A stretch of 64,000 nucleotides of DNA, from assembly GCA_000158135.1 (NCBI GenBank), contig DS999531.1:2905239-2969238 (forward strand). The letters run 5' to 3'. A model generated the notes under the pieces. That model was not told the origin of the DNA and made no database searches. It worked only from the letters and a program-made list of their open reading frames with translations. The DNA is from Rhodobacteraceae bacterium KLH11. Lineage in GTDB: Bacteria > Pseudomonadota > Alphaproteobacteria > Rhodobacterales > Rhodobacteraceae. Positions within the stretch are counted from its first letter, which is position 1. Each line of letters starts with the position of its first letter. Position numbers and translations under genes: made by a program. Of the stretch, positions 9,817-18,217 are shown one piece after another.

Positions 9817-10755
9817 TCAGTGTTTTTTCGTCAGTTTCCCGGCAACCGGGATCAGATCAAACCCCCAGGCCAGCCCGAACACACCGTCCATCGTTGCCTT
9901 GGCAATCCATTCAACGGCCGCAACCCACTGCGCCGAAACCGAATGGCCAACAGCATGGGCCCAGTCATGAATATGGTGCCCCAGCCAGCCAAAGCCCAAC
10001 ACTTCAAGCCCGTGTATGACGATGGACCCGCCAACCCATAACATCGCTGCGGTTCCGATGATTGACAGGGTCTTCATCACAGCAGGCATCGCCTTGACCA
10101 GCCCCCGGCCCAGCCCACGCCCGACAGGCGTTGGTGCGTTATTGGCCAGAAACAAACCCACATCATCCATCTTCACGATCAAAGCGACCGAGCCATAGAC
10201 GGCCACCGTCACCCCGATGCCGACTACGGCCAGCGTTGCCGCCTGCATCCACAGGTTGGGGGCCTCAATCGCCGCCAGCGCAATGGTCATGATCTCGGCT
10301 GACAGGATGAAATCAGTCTTGATCGCGCCCTTGACCTTCTGCTCTTCCAGATGCCCCGGGTCGACCACCTTCATATCCTCATCAATGGCTTTGCTGCCAT
10401 GTGGGAAAAGCACATGGAATATCTTTTCAGCCCCTTCGAAACACAGATAAGACCCCCCCAGCATCAGCAACGGCGTGATCAGCCATGGGGCGAAATTGGC
10501 TAATAGCAAAGCAACGGGTAAAAGCAGGATAAGCTTGTTGAAAAATGACCCGCGTGCAATGCGCCAGATGATCGGAAGCTCGCGCGCGGGGGCAAAGCCC
10601 TGCACGTATTTCGGCGTCACTGCGGCATCATCAATGATCACCCCTGCCGTTTTGGCCCCGGCCTTCCCTGCCGCTGCAACCACATCATCAACCGACGCTG
10701 CCGCAACCTTTGCAATGCCTGCCACATCGTCCAACAAGGCCAACAGACCACTCAT
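9817..10755 (-). CDS. DUF808 (YedI-like) inner-membrane protein
   Basis: Integral membrane protein of 312 aa in the DUF808 family; no member has a settled biochemical role. The family opening is present (MSGLLALLDDVAGIAKVAAASVDDVV), then VTPKYVQGFAPARELPIIW. Hydrophobic segments lie near residues 78-100, 165-190, 195-215, 240-265 and the C-terminus. An ATG 15 bases upstream is possible, but GAGAGG stands eight bases before the chosen ATG. The gene is divergent from gap1 and shares with it the intergenic region that carries three LacI-type half-sites. Confidence 0.85.
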   Translation of the reverse strand: MSGLLALLDDVAGIAKVAAASVDDVVAAAGKAGAKTAGVIIDDAAVTPKYVQGFAPARELPIIWRIARGSFFNKLILLLPVALLLANFAPWLITPLLMLGGSYLCFEGAEKIFHVLFPHGSKAIDEDMKVVDPGHLEEQKVKGAIKTDFILSAEIMTIALAAIEAPNLWMQAATLAVVGIGVTVAVYGSVALIVKMDDVGLFLANNAPTPVGRGLGRGLVKAMPAVMKTLSIIGTAAMLWVGGSIVIHGLEVLGFGWLGHHIHDWAHAVGHSVSAQWVAAVEWIAKATMDGVFGLAWGFDLIPVAGKLTKKH

Positions 10756-10805
10756 CGCGCATCCTCTCATTTCACTGCCGATGCCGACACTACCTGATCC
10801 AACCC

Positions 10806-10847
10806 TTAGCGCAAGCGTTAGCGCAATCGGCTTAGGTTTGCGCTAAC
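10806..10847. promoter_or_regulatory. Cluster of LacI-type operator sequences upstream of gap1
   Basis: TTAGCGCAA occurs twice in direct orientation (10806-10814 and 10818-10826) and once inverted (TTGCGCTAA, 10838-10846). GTTAGCGCAA (10817-10826) and TTGCGCTAAC (10838-10847) form a perfect 10-bp inverted repeat. Each unit is a near match to the TTAGCGCTAA palindrome before gap2. The cluster lies about 90-130 bases before the gap1 ATG and upstream of a candidate promoter (TTGAGA 10876, TATATG 10897, 15-base spacer). Confidence 0.6.
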
Positions 10848-10935
10848 ACCTTAAAAATATGCCATTTTTGCCCTTTTGAGATTCAGCTTTCGGGTCTATA
10901 TGGCCTGCAACACAAGCGCAGTTTGGAGACGTCGG

Positions 10936-11937
10936 ATGACCATCAAGGTCGGTATCAATGGTTTTGGCCGCATTGGCCGCTGTACCCTGTCGCACATTGC
11001 CGCATCGGCGCGCAACGACATCGAAGTGATCAAGGTCAACGCGACCGGCCCGCTGGAGACCTCGGCCCACCTGCTGAAATATGACAGCGTCCATGGCCGC
11101 TTCCCGCGTGAGGTCTCGATCGAGGGCAACACCATGGATCTGGGCCGCGGCCCGATGGAGATGTTTTCGACCTACGACATGAACGAGCTGGACTGGGAAG
11201 GCTGCGATGTCGTTCTGGAATGCACCGGCAAGTTCAATGATGGCATCAAGGCCAAAACCCACCTTGAGCGTGGCGCAGGCAAGGTGCTGCTGTCGGCCCC
11301 CGGCAAGAATGTGAACAAAACCATTGTGTTTGGCGTCAACCACAACACCCTGACCGCCAATGACAACATGGTATCGAACGGGTCCTGCACCACAAACTGC
11401 CTGGCCCCGCTGGCCAAGGTTCTGGACGAAGGCGTTGGCATCGAACACGGCATCATGACCACGATCCACGCCTATACCGGCGACCAGCCGACGCTGGACC
11501 GCCGCCACAGCGATCTGTATCGCGCGCGCGCAGCCGCCATGTCGATGATCCCGACCTCGACCGGGGCAGCCAAAGCGCTGGGTGAAGTTCTGCCGAACCT
11601 CAAAGGCCGTCTGGACGGTTCCGCCATCCGCGTGCCAACCCCCAATGTCTCAGCGGTTGACCTGTCCTTCCGTGCGTCGCGCGACGTGACCGTCGAAGAG
11701 GTGAACGCCATCGTCGAAGAAGCAGCCAAAGGCCCGATGCAGCGCGTGCTGGGTTATGAGCCCGCGCCGCTGGTCTCGACCGATTTCAACCATACCGAAG
11801 AAAGCTCGATCTTCGCCCCCGAACAGACCCGCGTGGTCGATAACCGGATGGTGCGCGTGCTGGCGTGGTATGACAATGAATGGGGCTTCTCGGTGCGTAT
11901 GGCCGACGTCGCCGTTGCCATGGGTCGCCTTAACTGA
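10936..11937 (+). CDS. gap: Glyceraldehyde-3-phosphate dehydrogenase, first copy
   Basis: Type I GAPDH (333 aa) interconverting glyceraldehyde 3-phosphate and 1,3-bisphosphoglycerate. INGFGRIGR forms the Rossmann loop and SNGSCTTNCLAP holds the catalytic Cys near residue 155; WYDNEWGFSVRMAD closes the fold. The residue after the second beta strand is unusual: VNATGPLETSAHLLKYDS has Ala-Thr-Gly where NAD-specific enzymes have Asp-Leu. Loss of that Asp, with Thr-Gly next to it, resembles enzymes that accept NADP, so this copy may serve gluconeogenesis (inference). ATG 10936 gives the family N-terminus MTIKVGINGFG; the 20 residues encoded upstream do not belong. A strong terminator follows. Confidence 0.95.
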   Translation: MTIKVGINGFGRIGRCTLSHIAASARNDIEVIKVNATGPLETSAHLLKYDSVHGRFPREVSIEGNTMDLGRGPMEMFSTYDMNELDWEGCDVVLECTGKFNDGIKAKTHLERGAGKVLLSAPGKNVNKTIVFGVNHNTLTANDNMVSNGSCTTNCLAPLAKVLDEGVGIEHGIMTTIHAYTGDQPTLDRRHSDLYRARAAAMSMIPTSTGAAKALGEVLPNLKGRLDGSAIRVPTPNVSAVDLSFRASRDVTVEEVNAIVEEAAKGPMQRVLGYEPAPLVSTDFNHTEESSIFAPEQTRVVDNRMVRVLAWYDNEWGFSVRMADVAVAMGRLN

Positions 11938-11964
11938 CCTTTCGCACATCGCTTGTACCTTGTT

Positions 11965-11995
11965 GCCCGCTCAGGTTATCTGAGCGGGCATTTTC
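11965..11995 (+). terminator. Rho-independent terminator after gap1
   Basis: GCCCGCTCAG (11965-11974) pairs perfectly with CTGAGCGGGC (11980-11989) across a five-base loop, followed by ATTTTC. Confidence 0.88.
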
Positions 11996-12008
11996 GTTCG
12001 GGGCTGCA

Positions 12009-12152
12009 ATGACCAATCAAATCGCCATCTGGCTTGGAGTTCTCATTCTTGGCGGCCTGATGCTGGACGTGGCGCTCTTTGGCACTGAACATCTGCTGTT
12101 TCTCGGCAAAAAGCTCTACGATTTTCTTGACTGGCTCGCCTTCTGGCGCTGA
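12009..12152 (+). CDS. 47-aa membrane protein between the two gap genes
   Basis: A short open frame, ATG 12009 to TGA 12152, encodes 47 residues. Residues about 5-25 are hydrophobic (IAIWLGVLILGGLMLDVALF), and the C-terminus is an amphipathic, aromatic stretch (KKLYDFLDWLAFWR). It sits just after the gap1 terminator and before the gap2 promoter. I recall similar short glyceraldehyde-3-phosphate-dehydrogenase-linked frames in other Rhodobacterales, but cannot check here. A weak GGGG ribosome site precedes it. Function unknown; a single-pass inner-membrane microprotein is the most I can say. Its composition and stop placement look like real coding, but expression is unproven. Confidence 0.6.
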   Translation: MTNQIAIWLGVLILGGLMLDVALFGTEHLLFLGKKLYDFLDWLAFWR

Positions 12153-12189
12153 AACCGGTTTTGCTTGACTTTCGTACCAATCTATATTT

Positions 12190-12201
12190 GTTAGCGCTAA
12201 C
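12190..12201. promoter_or_regulatory. LacI-type operator at the gap2 promoter
   Basis: GTTAGCGCTAAC is a perfect 12-bp palindrome with the central CG typical of LacI-family operators. It begins 20 bases after a TTGACT (12165-12170), so it covers the expected -10 and start region of gap2, a position suited to repression. It ends 32 bases before the gap2 ATG. Confidence 0.75.
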
Positions 12202-12233
12202 CATTGATCGACTACATTCTGGCGGAGCGCATC

Positions 12234-13238
12234 ATGACACTCAAACTGGCAATCAACGGATTTGGACGGATCGGGCGTGGCGTCTTGCGGGCGGTTATGG
12301 AATCGGGCCGTAAGGATGTAGAAATCGTCGCCATCAACGATCTGGGCAAGCCTGACATGAATGCGCATCTGTTCGAGTTTGACAGCGTTCATGGCCGCTA
12401 TCCCAATCCTGTGTCGCTGACCAAAGCAGGTCTGGATATTGGCGCCGGTCCTATCCGCCTTAGCAGCGAGCGTGATCCCGAAGCGCTGAACTGGTCAGAT
12501 ATCGATGTGGTTCTGGAATGTACCGGTGTTTTCCGCACCCGCGAAGCAGCCGAACGGCATCTGCAGAACGGATCGAAAAAAGTTCTGATCTCGGCCCCGG
12601 CCCGTGGCGATGGTGGTGTGAAAACGGTGGTCTTCGGTGTGAATGATCACGAACTGACCGCCGAAGATATCGTGGTCTCAAACGCGTCATGCACCACCAA
12701 CTGCCTGTCGCCCGTTGCCGCCGCGCTGGATGCGGGCCTGGGTATCAGGCACGGCAATATGACCACCGTCCACGCCTATACCGCCAGCCAACCGGTGCAT
12801 GACACTGCGGGCAAAGACCCCTACCTGTCGCGCGCAGCCGCGCTGTCGATGATCCCAACCACCACGGGCGCGGCCTCGGCTGTGGGTCTGGTGCTGCCGC
12901 AACTGGCCGGGAAGCTGACCGGGCAAGCCATCCGGGTGCCTACCCCCAATGTCTCGGTTGTCGATCTGGTGGCCGAAGTTGCGCGCCCGACCACCGAAGA
13001 CGAGGTAAATGCGCTGTTCGTGGACGCCGCTGCGAAAACCCCGGGCGTGTTGGCGGCAGAAACCCGTCCGCTGATCTCGATCGATTTCAACCACGATCCC
13101 CACAGCTCAACCGTCTCGCTGGCCGAGACCAAAGTGACCGACGGCACGCTGGTGCGCGTTCTGGCCTGGTATGACAACGAATGGGGGTTTTCGAACCGGA
13201 TGCTGGACACCGCCGCCGCAATGGGGGCGCTAACCTAA
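12234..13238 (+). CDS. gap: Glyceraldehyde-3-phosphate dehydrogenase, second copy
   Basis: Second type I GAPDH, 334 aa, clearly diverged from the first. INGFGRIGR and SNASCTTNCLSP are intact. It keeps Asp at the NAD-selecting position (VAINDLGKPDMNAHLFEFDS), so NAD use and a glycolytic role are likely, in contrast to gap1. ATG 12234 is preceded by GGCGGAG, and ten residues encoded further upstream are outside the family. Its promoter carries the perfect LacI-type palindrome. The last nine bases overlap the end of the convergent coaD. Confidence 0.95.
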   Translation: MTLKLAINGFGRIGRGVLRAVMESGRKDVEIVAINDLGKPDMNAHLFEFDSVHGRYPNPVSLTKAGLDIGAGPIRLSSERDPEALNWSDIDVVLECTGVFRTREAAERHLQNGSKKVLISAPARGDGGVKTVVFGVNDHELTAEDIVVSNASCTTNCLSPVAAALDAGLGIRHGNMTTVHAYTASQPVHDTAGKDPYLSRAAALSMIPTTTGAASAVGLVLPQLAGKLTGQAIRVPTPNVSVVDLVAEVARPTTEDEVNALFVDAAAKTPGVLAAETRPLISIDFNHDPHSSTVSLAETKVTDGTLVRVLAWYDNEWGFSNRMLDTAAAMGALT

Positions 13239-13721
13239 GCGCCCTTGCAATGCGGTATTCACGCGGGGCGTGACAAATTTTGACACGTCCCCGTTCAGCC
13301 GGGCGATCTCTTTAACCAGTTTCGATGCAATGGCCTGATGCCGGGCCTCGGCCATCAGAAACACGGTTTCAATCGAATCGTCCAGCGCGCGATTCATGCC
13401 AACCATCTGGAATTCATACTCAAAATCCGCCACAGCCCGCAACCCGCGCACGATGATCTGAGCCCCCACATCGCGGGCGCAATCGATCAGCAGGTTCTCA
13501 AACGGATGGGCAACGATCTCGGTTCCTGTCTGCACACTCAGATGAGCGCATTCCGCCTCGATCATCTCAACGCGTTCTTCCAGAGAAAACAGCGGCCCCT
13601 TGTCGCGATTGATCGCCACACCGATGACAAGCTTATCCACCAGCGCAGCAGCGCGGCGAATAATGTCAATATGGCCCAGAGTGATCGGGTCAAACGTACC
13701 GGGATATAATCCAACCCTCAT
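13230..13721 (-). CDS. coaD: Phosphopantetheine adenylyltransferase
   Basis: Transfers AMP from ATP to 4'-phosphopantetheine, the penultimate step of coenzyme A synthesis. The 163-aa protein has the nucleotidyltransferase signature GLYPGTFDPITLGHIDIIRRA, with the T-x-G-H motif at residues 14-17, then VIGVAINRDKGPLFSLEERVEM and the substrate-site IVRGLRAVADFEYEFQM. Size is normal. The frame is open 20 codons further up, but ATG 13721 gives the family N-terminus MRVGLYPGTF. It ends tail to tail with gap2, overlapping by nine bases; no terminator lies between them. Confidence 0.96.
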   Translation of the reverse strand: MRVGLYPGTFDPITLGHIDIIRRAAALVDKLVIGVAINRDKGPLFSLEERVEMIEAECAHLSVQTGTEIVAHPFENLLIDCARDVGAQIIVRGLRAVADFEYEFQMVGMNRALDDSIETVFLMAEARHQAIASKLVKEIARLNGDVSKFVTPRVNTALQGRLG

Positions 13722-13802
13722 CGGGTTCTCCTGCGCAACAAAATTTCCGCGCAAGCAAACATAACTCTGCTGCAGGCGCAAGGGGTGAGGCGGCGATTGC
13801 CC

Positions 13803-14240
13803 TTAATGCCCCATGATCATGCCTTCCAGGGCGTTTTTCTCCATCGCAAGTTCGGCCAGCTGCGCCTTGACCGCATCGCCAAGTGTTACGATGCCAATCA
13901 GTTTACCGTCTTCGACAACCGGCATATGCCGAAAACGCCCTTCGGTCATGCGCGACAAGATGGCCTCAACCGAATCCTGCTGGGTGGCGGTGACCAGATC
14001 CCTGGTCATATAGGCGCTGACGGGTTTGCCCAGACAACCGCTGCCGCTGGCTGCAAGTTCGCGTACGATGTCACGTTCAGACAGAATGCCCAACGCCGTC
14101 TGCCCCCCGTCCTCTGAGATGATTACAGTGCCAATCCGCCTGGTCGCCAGAATTTCCGCCGCCTGTGAAACCGTTGCTGATGGTTCGACCGTGACAACCC
14201 CGTCAGTGGCTTTGGATTTGAGAATGGCCTGAACAAGCAT
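13803..14240 (-). CDS. Tandem CBS-domain protein
   Basis: A 145-aa protein made only of two CBS domains (about residues 8-60 and 77-130), the pair forming one Bateman module that normally binds adenine nucleotides and acts as an energy or redox sensor. Diagnostic segments: VTVEPSATVSQAAEILATRRIGTVIIS, LGILSERDIVREL, AYMTRDLVTATQQDSVEAILSRM and FRHMPVVEDGKLIGIVTLGDAVK. No catalytic domain is attached and the partner is unknown. ATG 14240 has GGAGG nine bases before it; a TTG two codons upstream is rejected for that reason. It lies between coaD and lysR on the same strand. Confidence 0.9.
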   Translation of the reverse strand: MLVQAILKSKATDGVVTVEPSATVSQAAEILATRRIGTVIISEDGGQTALGILSERDIVRELAASGSGCLGKPVSAYMTRDLVTATQQDSVEAILSRMTEGRFRHMPVVEDGKLIGIVTLGDAVKAQLAELAMEKNALEGMIMGH

Positions 14241-14301
14241 AAGCAAAAACCTCCGGAATTACGTACTGTTTTCCAAAGCGTTGCCGGAATGTCTGAATGT
14301 G

Positions 14302-15204
14302 TCAAGGTGAAGTGTCACACTCCAGCCGCGCCACCTCATCCCGAAGGCCCCGAGTCAGGGCCTCGGCAAAGCGGTTCAACCGTTCGTTGCGCTGATCGCC
14401 CTGATGGCGAACCAGATAGAAGCCCCGGGTCAGACTGACCTGATCCGTCACGATTTTCCTGAGACCGGGATGAAAAGGCAGCGTGAAATCATGCGCAACA
14501 CAAACGCCCGCCCCTTGCGATGCGTGCCGCAGCTGCACCGACACCGAGTTTGATGCAAGCGCGACACGGTCAACCCCGATATCGTTGAGGTAATCCAGTT
14601 CACGGTCAAAGATCATGTCGGGGATATAACCGATCATGCGGTGAGCGCTCAGATCATCAACCGTCCGGATCGGCGCGTGGTCATTCAGATAGGTCTGACT
14701 GGCCACGACATGCAGGCGATAGTCTGTGATCTTTTTGACCAGCAGCTGACCGCCTGTCGGCGCACTGACCGTAATCGCCATATCCGCCTCGCGCCGGGAC
14801 AGGTTGATGATCCGCGGCAGGGCGAGAATCTGGATATCCAGATCAGGATTGGCATCGCCGATCTGCGCACATACCTGCGGCAGCAGATAGTTGGCACATC
14901 CATCCGGCGCGCCGATACGAATCTGACCGCTCAGCGATTTGGCCGAACCCGACATTACACCGGTCGCAGCGCGCATCGCCTCTTCGGCCTGCAGCCCGTG
15001 ATCCATCAGGCGCTGGCCTGCGGTCGTCAACACATATCCCTGCTGCGATTTCGTGAACAACATCGCGTCCAGCGCAACCTCAAGCCGCGCAATCCGGCGC
15101 CCCACGGTCGCGGGATCGATCTTCAGCACCCGGCCCGCCGCTGACAGACCTCCCTCGCGCGCGACGGCAAGGAATACACGCAGGTCATCCCAGTTCGGTG
15201 TCAT
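14302..15204 (-). CDS. LysR-family regulator, probably of mmsA
   Basis: LysR-type transcription factor of 300 aa. The N-terminal winged helix-turn-helix is typical (WDDLRVFLAVAREGGLSAAGRVLKIDPATVGRRIARLE), and the remainder is the effector-binding domain. AAGGAAAGGTG just before ATG 15204 fixes the start; a 55-codon upstream extension has no family features. It is divergent from mmsA, with a perfect LysR box in between, so it is likely to control mmsA in response to a valine or branched-chain intermediate; effector and direction are inference. Confidence 0.88.
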   Translation of the reverse strand: MTPNWDDLRVFLAVAREGGLSAAGRVLKIDPATVGRRIARLEVALDAMLFTKSQQGYVLTTAGQRLMDHGLQAEEAMRAATGVMSGSAKSLSGQIRIGAPDGCANYLLPQVCAQIGDANPDLDIQILALPRIINLSRREADMAITVSAPTGGQLLVKKITDYRLHVVASQTYLNDHAPIRTVDDLSAHRMIGYIPDMIFDRELDYLNDIGVDRVALASNSVSVQLRHASQGAGVCVAHDFTLPFHPGLRKIVTDQVSLTRGFYLVRHQGDQRNERLNRFAEALTRGLRDEVARLECDTSP

Positions 15205-15224
15205 CACCTTTCCTTGTATTTTGC

Positions 15225-15242
15225 TTTTGCAATTCTGCAAAA
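15225..15242. promoter_or_regulatory. LysR-type binding box between lysR and mmsA
   Basis: TTTTGCA (15225-15231), ATTC, then TGCAAAA (15236-15242): a perfect seven-base inverted repeat with T-N11-A geometry, 20 bases from the lysR start and about 80 from the mmsA start. Confidence 0.65.
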
Positions 15243-15320
15243 CTGATTTGAAATATTGCCTCTGTTCACGGGATTTTCGCAAGCCTATTCTGCGCGCAAC
15301 CCTATTCGGAGGAGTTTGCG

Positions 15321-16820
15321 ATGAATGATCTGACCCATTTTCTGAACGGTGAAATGGTCGCCGGCACATCTGGCCGGTTCGATGATGTGTTTAATCCGGC
15401 CACGGGCGAGGCCCAGTATAAATGCCCGATGGCAAGTGCGGCCGAAACGACGAAAGCCATCGAAGACGCTGCCGCAGCCCAGCCTGCCTGGGGCGCCACC
15501 AACCCGCAAAAACGCGCGCGGGTGATGATGGCCATGGTTGGCCTGATGAATCGCGATATGGACAAGCTGGCCGAGGCGCTCAGCCGGGAACACGGCAAGA
15601 CCATTCCTGACGCCAAGGGTGATCTGCAGCGCGGGCTGGAGGTGATCGAATACTGCATTGGCGCACCCCAGATGCTGAAGGGTGAGTTCACCGACAGTGC
15701 AGGCCCCGGCATCGATATGTATTCTATGCGTCAGCCTCTGGGCGTTGTGGGCTCGATCATGCCCTTCAACTTCCCCGCCATGATGCCGCTGTGGCACGTT
15801 GGCCCGGCGCTGGCCTGCGGCAACGCCGTGGTTCTGAAACCATCCGAGCGTGACCCTTCGGTTCCCTTGATGCTGGCTGAGCTTTTTGTCGAGGCTGGCT
15901 TGCCCAAAGGCGTGTTCCAGGTGGTAAACGGCGACAAGGAAGCCGTTGACACCATCCTCGACAGCGAGATCATTCAGGGCGTCAGCTTTGTGGGCTCGAC
16001 CCCGATCGCCCAGTATATTTACGCCCGGGCCACTGCAAACGGCAAACGCGCGCAGTGTTTTGGCGGTGCCAAGAACCACATGATCGTAATGCCCGATGCC
16101 GATATGGATCAGGCCGCTGACGCGTTGGTCGGGGCCGGGTTCGGCGCGGCAGGCGAACGCTGCATGGCGGTTTCGGTGGCTGTACCGGTTGGTGAGGAAA
16201 CCGCCGACGCATTGATCGAAAAGCTGATCCCGCGTGTCGAAAAACTGAAGGTCGGCCCCTACACCGCAGGCGACGATGTGGATATGGGCCCGGTCGTGAC
16301 CGGAGCCGCCAAAGAACGCATTCTGGGCCTGATCAACTCGGGCGTAGAGCAAGGGGCCAAACTTGTCGTCGACAACCGCGATTTCAACCTGCAAGGCTAT
16401 GAGGATGGCTTCTTCGTTGGCCCGCACCTGTTCGACCACGTGACGCCTGAAATGGACATCTACAAGCAAGAGATCTTTGGCCCGGTCCTGTCCACCGTGC
16501 GTGCGGGGTCTTATGAAGAAGCGTTGAAGCTGGCTATGGATCATGAATACGGCAACGGCACCGCGATCTTCACCCGTGACGGCGACACCGCGCGTGATTT
16601 TGCCAGCCGCGTGAATATCGGCATGGTCGGCATCAACGTGCCGATCCCGGTTCCGCTGGCCTATCACACCTTTGGCGGCTGGAAAAAATCCATGTTCGGC
16701 GATCTGAACCAGCACGGCCCGGACAGCTTCAAATTCTATACCCGCACGAAAACCATCACCTCGCGTTGGCCATCGGGTATCAAGGAAGGTGGCGAGTTCA
16801 ATTTCAAAGCCATGGATTGA
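15321..16820 (+). CDS. mmsA: Methylmalonate-semialdehyde dehydrogenase (CoA-acylating)
   Basis: Oxidises (S)-methylmalonate semialdehyde to propionyl-CoA with NAD and CoA, the last step of valine catabolism. The 499-aa sequence is a full aldehyde dehydrogenase fold. PFNFPAMMPLW and GNAVVLKPSERDPSVP lie near residues 150-180, GSTPIAQYIY starts near 225, and the catalytic Cys is in GAAGERCMAVSVAVP near 280. FGGWKKSMFGDLNQHG is the class-specific C-terminal loop. ATG 15321 follows GGAGGAG. Divergent lysR probably regulates it. The other valine genes lie 4 kb downstream. Confidence 0.96.
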   Translation: MNDLTHFLNGEMVAGTSGRFDDVFNPATGEAQYKCPMASAAETTKAIEDAAAAQPAWGATNPQKRARVMMAMVGLMNRDMDKLAEALSREHGKTIPDAKGDLQRGLEVIEYCIGAPQMLKGEFTDSAGPGIDMYSMRQPLGVVGSIMPFNFPAMMPLWHVGPALACGNAVVLKPSERDPSVPLMLAELFVEAGLPKGVFQVVNGDKEAVDTILDSEIIQGVSFVGSTPIAQYIYARATANGKRAQCFGGAKNHMIVMPDADMDQAADALVGAGFGAAGERCMAVSVAVPVGEETADALIEKLIPRVEKLKVGPYTAGDDVDMGPVVTGAAKERILGLINSGVEQGAKLVVDNRDFNLQGYEDGFFVGPHLFDHVTPEMDIYKQEIFGPVLSTVRAGSYEEALKLAMDHEYGNGTAIFTRDGDTARDFASRVNIGMVGINVPIPVPLAYHTFGGWKKSMFGDLNQHGPDSFKFYTRTKTITSRWPSGIKEGGEFNFKAMD

Positions 16821-16850
16821 TCCTGCCGGACCTTTCCGCCGCTCTTCAAC

Positions 16851-16880
16851 AAAACGGCCCCCCCGCGGGGCCGTTTTTAT
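16851..16880 (+). terminator. Rho-independent terminator after mmsA
   Basis: ACGGCCCC (16854-16861) pairs with GGGGCCGT (16867-16874); the A-run before and TTTTT after extend the stem. Confidence 0.9.
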
Positions 16881-16990
16881 TTAGCCATTTCACGAGAAAT
16901 TCAAACTCGACCCTCTGGAAAAATATCCCACTCCCTCTTACTTTACGCACAAACCCAAGATTGAGCAGTTCCTTTACCCCGGAGGCAATT

Positions 16991-17590
16991 TTGTCCCAGA
17001 ACCGTATGACCCGCCGCCATGCCCTGCTGGGCGCTGCATCCCTGATTGCAACCCCCGCTCTGGTACGGGCCCAAAGCGTGGATGCCTTCCCGCAAAGCGA
17101 AGACGCAATCAGCACTCAACTGCCGGTGCGCCGGAATGTGTCCTCGTTCTCGCAACAGAACTGGCAGGATCATTTTGATGAGCTGGGCGTGGGCTGCCTG
17201 CTGGCCGATATCACCAGCCGCGCGGTCCATTATTGGGGGCCGGATGGTACCTATAAACTCTATCCCAGCTCTGTCCCGATGAGCGAGGAACTGACCAAGC
17301 GCGGCTATACCAAAGTTGTCCGCAAGCGCGAGAACCCAAGCTGGACCCCAACCGCATCGATGCGCGAGCGTGACCCGTCACTGCCGATACGGATGGAAGG
17401 CGGCGACCCCGGCAATCCGCTAGGTACGCGCGCGATGTATCTGGACTGGCCTGCCTATCTGGTGCATGGCACCCATGACACGCGCAAGATCGGCCGTCAG
17501 AGCTCATCCGGCTGTATCGGCCTCTATAACCAGCATGTGGAAGAACTCTATCCGCTGGTACAGGTCGGCACGCAGGTTCGCCTGCTGTAA
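16991..17590 (+). CDS. L,D-transpeptidase (YkuD domain), exported
   Basis: Periplasmic YkuD-family L,D-transpeptidase (199 aa), which forms 3-3 peptidoglycan cross-links or attaches proteins to the wall. The active-site block is visible near residues 163-183: HGTHDTRKIGRQSSSGCIGLYN, with His and the nucleophilic Cys. The residue after CI is Gly rather than the usual Arg. The N-terminus (MTRRHALLGAASLIATPALVRA) is a signal peptide with a twin-arginine-like RR. I place the start at TTG 16991 because GGAGG stands five bases before it; ATG 17006 also keeps the signal peptide. A shared terminator follows. Confidence 0.88.
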   Translation: MSQNRMTRRHALLGAASLIATPALVRAQSVDAFPQSEDAISTQLPVRRNVSSFSQQNWQDHFDELGVGCLLADITSRAVHYWGPDGTYKLYPSSVPMSEELTKRGYTKVVRKRENPSWTPTASMRERDPSLPIRMEGGDPGNPLGTRAMYLDWPAYLVHGTHDTRKIGRQSSSGCIGLYNQHVEELYPLVQVGTQVRLL

Positions 17591-17610
17591 CCACTTTCCA
17601 CTGACCCGCA

Positions 17611-17650
17611 AAAAAAGCCCCGGCCAAATTGGACCGGGGCTTTGTTTTCA
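17611..17650. terminator. Bidirectional terminator between the L,D-transpeptidase and fasciclin genes
   Basis: AAAGCCCCGG (17614-17623) pairs perfectly with CCGGGGCTTT (17634-17643). T-runs follow on both strands, so it can end both convergent transcripts. Confidence 0.9.
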
Positions 17651-17669
17651 AAGGGGGTCTGAGGGGGGG

Positions 17670-18146
17670 TTATTCAGGCAGAATGACTGTATCCACCACG
17701 TGGATCACGCCATTGCTGGCCTCGATATCGGCCTGCACCACTTTGGCATCATTTACCTTCACGCCATTCTTTGCGTTGACGCTCAGACGGTCCCCCTGAA
17801 CGGTCAGAACCTTGGCGCGCTTACCGGCGATGTCACCTGACATGACCTTGGCGGGCACAACATGGTAGGTCAGGATCGATACCAGCTGATCCTTGTTCTC
17901 GGGCAGCAGCAGCGTTTCAACCGTGCCTTCGGGCAGCGCAGCGAAAGCTTCGTCCGTGGGCGCAAACACGGTGAACGGGCCATCACCCTTCAGCGTATCG
18001 ACCAACCCGGCCGCCTGGACAGCAGCAACCAGTGTGTTGAAAGATCCCGCAGAAACGGCGGTATCCACGATATCAGCGGCCTGAGCCTTAACGGGCAGTG
18101 CAAGGGCAAGTGCGGCGGCGGCGCCCATGAAAGTGCGGCGGAACAT
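17670..18146 (-). CDS. Secreted fasciclin-domain protein
   Basis: One FAS1 (fasciclin) domain behind a signal peptide. The signal is [23 protein letters not shown]. The domain has both family boxes: [18 protein letters not shown] (H1 box) and [16 protein letters not shown] (H2 box), joined by [15 protein letters not shown]. Size is 158 aa, about standard for single-domain bacterial members, which are thought to mediate adhesion or surface contact. It is monocistronic, with a terminator downstream shared with the facing gene. Exact ligand unknown. Confidence 0.92.
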   Translation of the reverse strand: MFRRTFMGAAAALALALPVKAQAADIVDTAVSAGSFNTLVAAVQAAGLVDTLKGDGPFTVFAPTDEAFAALPEGTVETLLLPENKDQLVSILTYHVVPAKVMSGDIAGKRAKVLTVQGDRLSVNAKNGVKVNDAKVVQADIEASNGVIHVVDTVILPE

Positions 18147-18217
18147 GGCTGTAAACTCCTCTCCAGCTTGTTATGGGAAGGAGTACGGGGCTTTCGCCCG
18201 GCCGGATCACATTAAGG

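Noticed and set aside
16905..16945. A third copy of the AAATATCCC repeat head.
   Set aside because: Only CTCTGG and AAATATCCC are shared and no hairpin tail follows, so the match is too weak.
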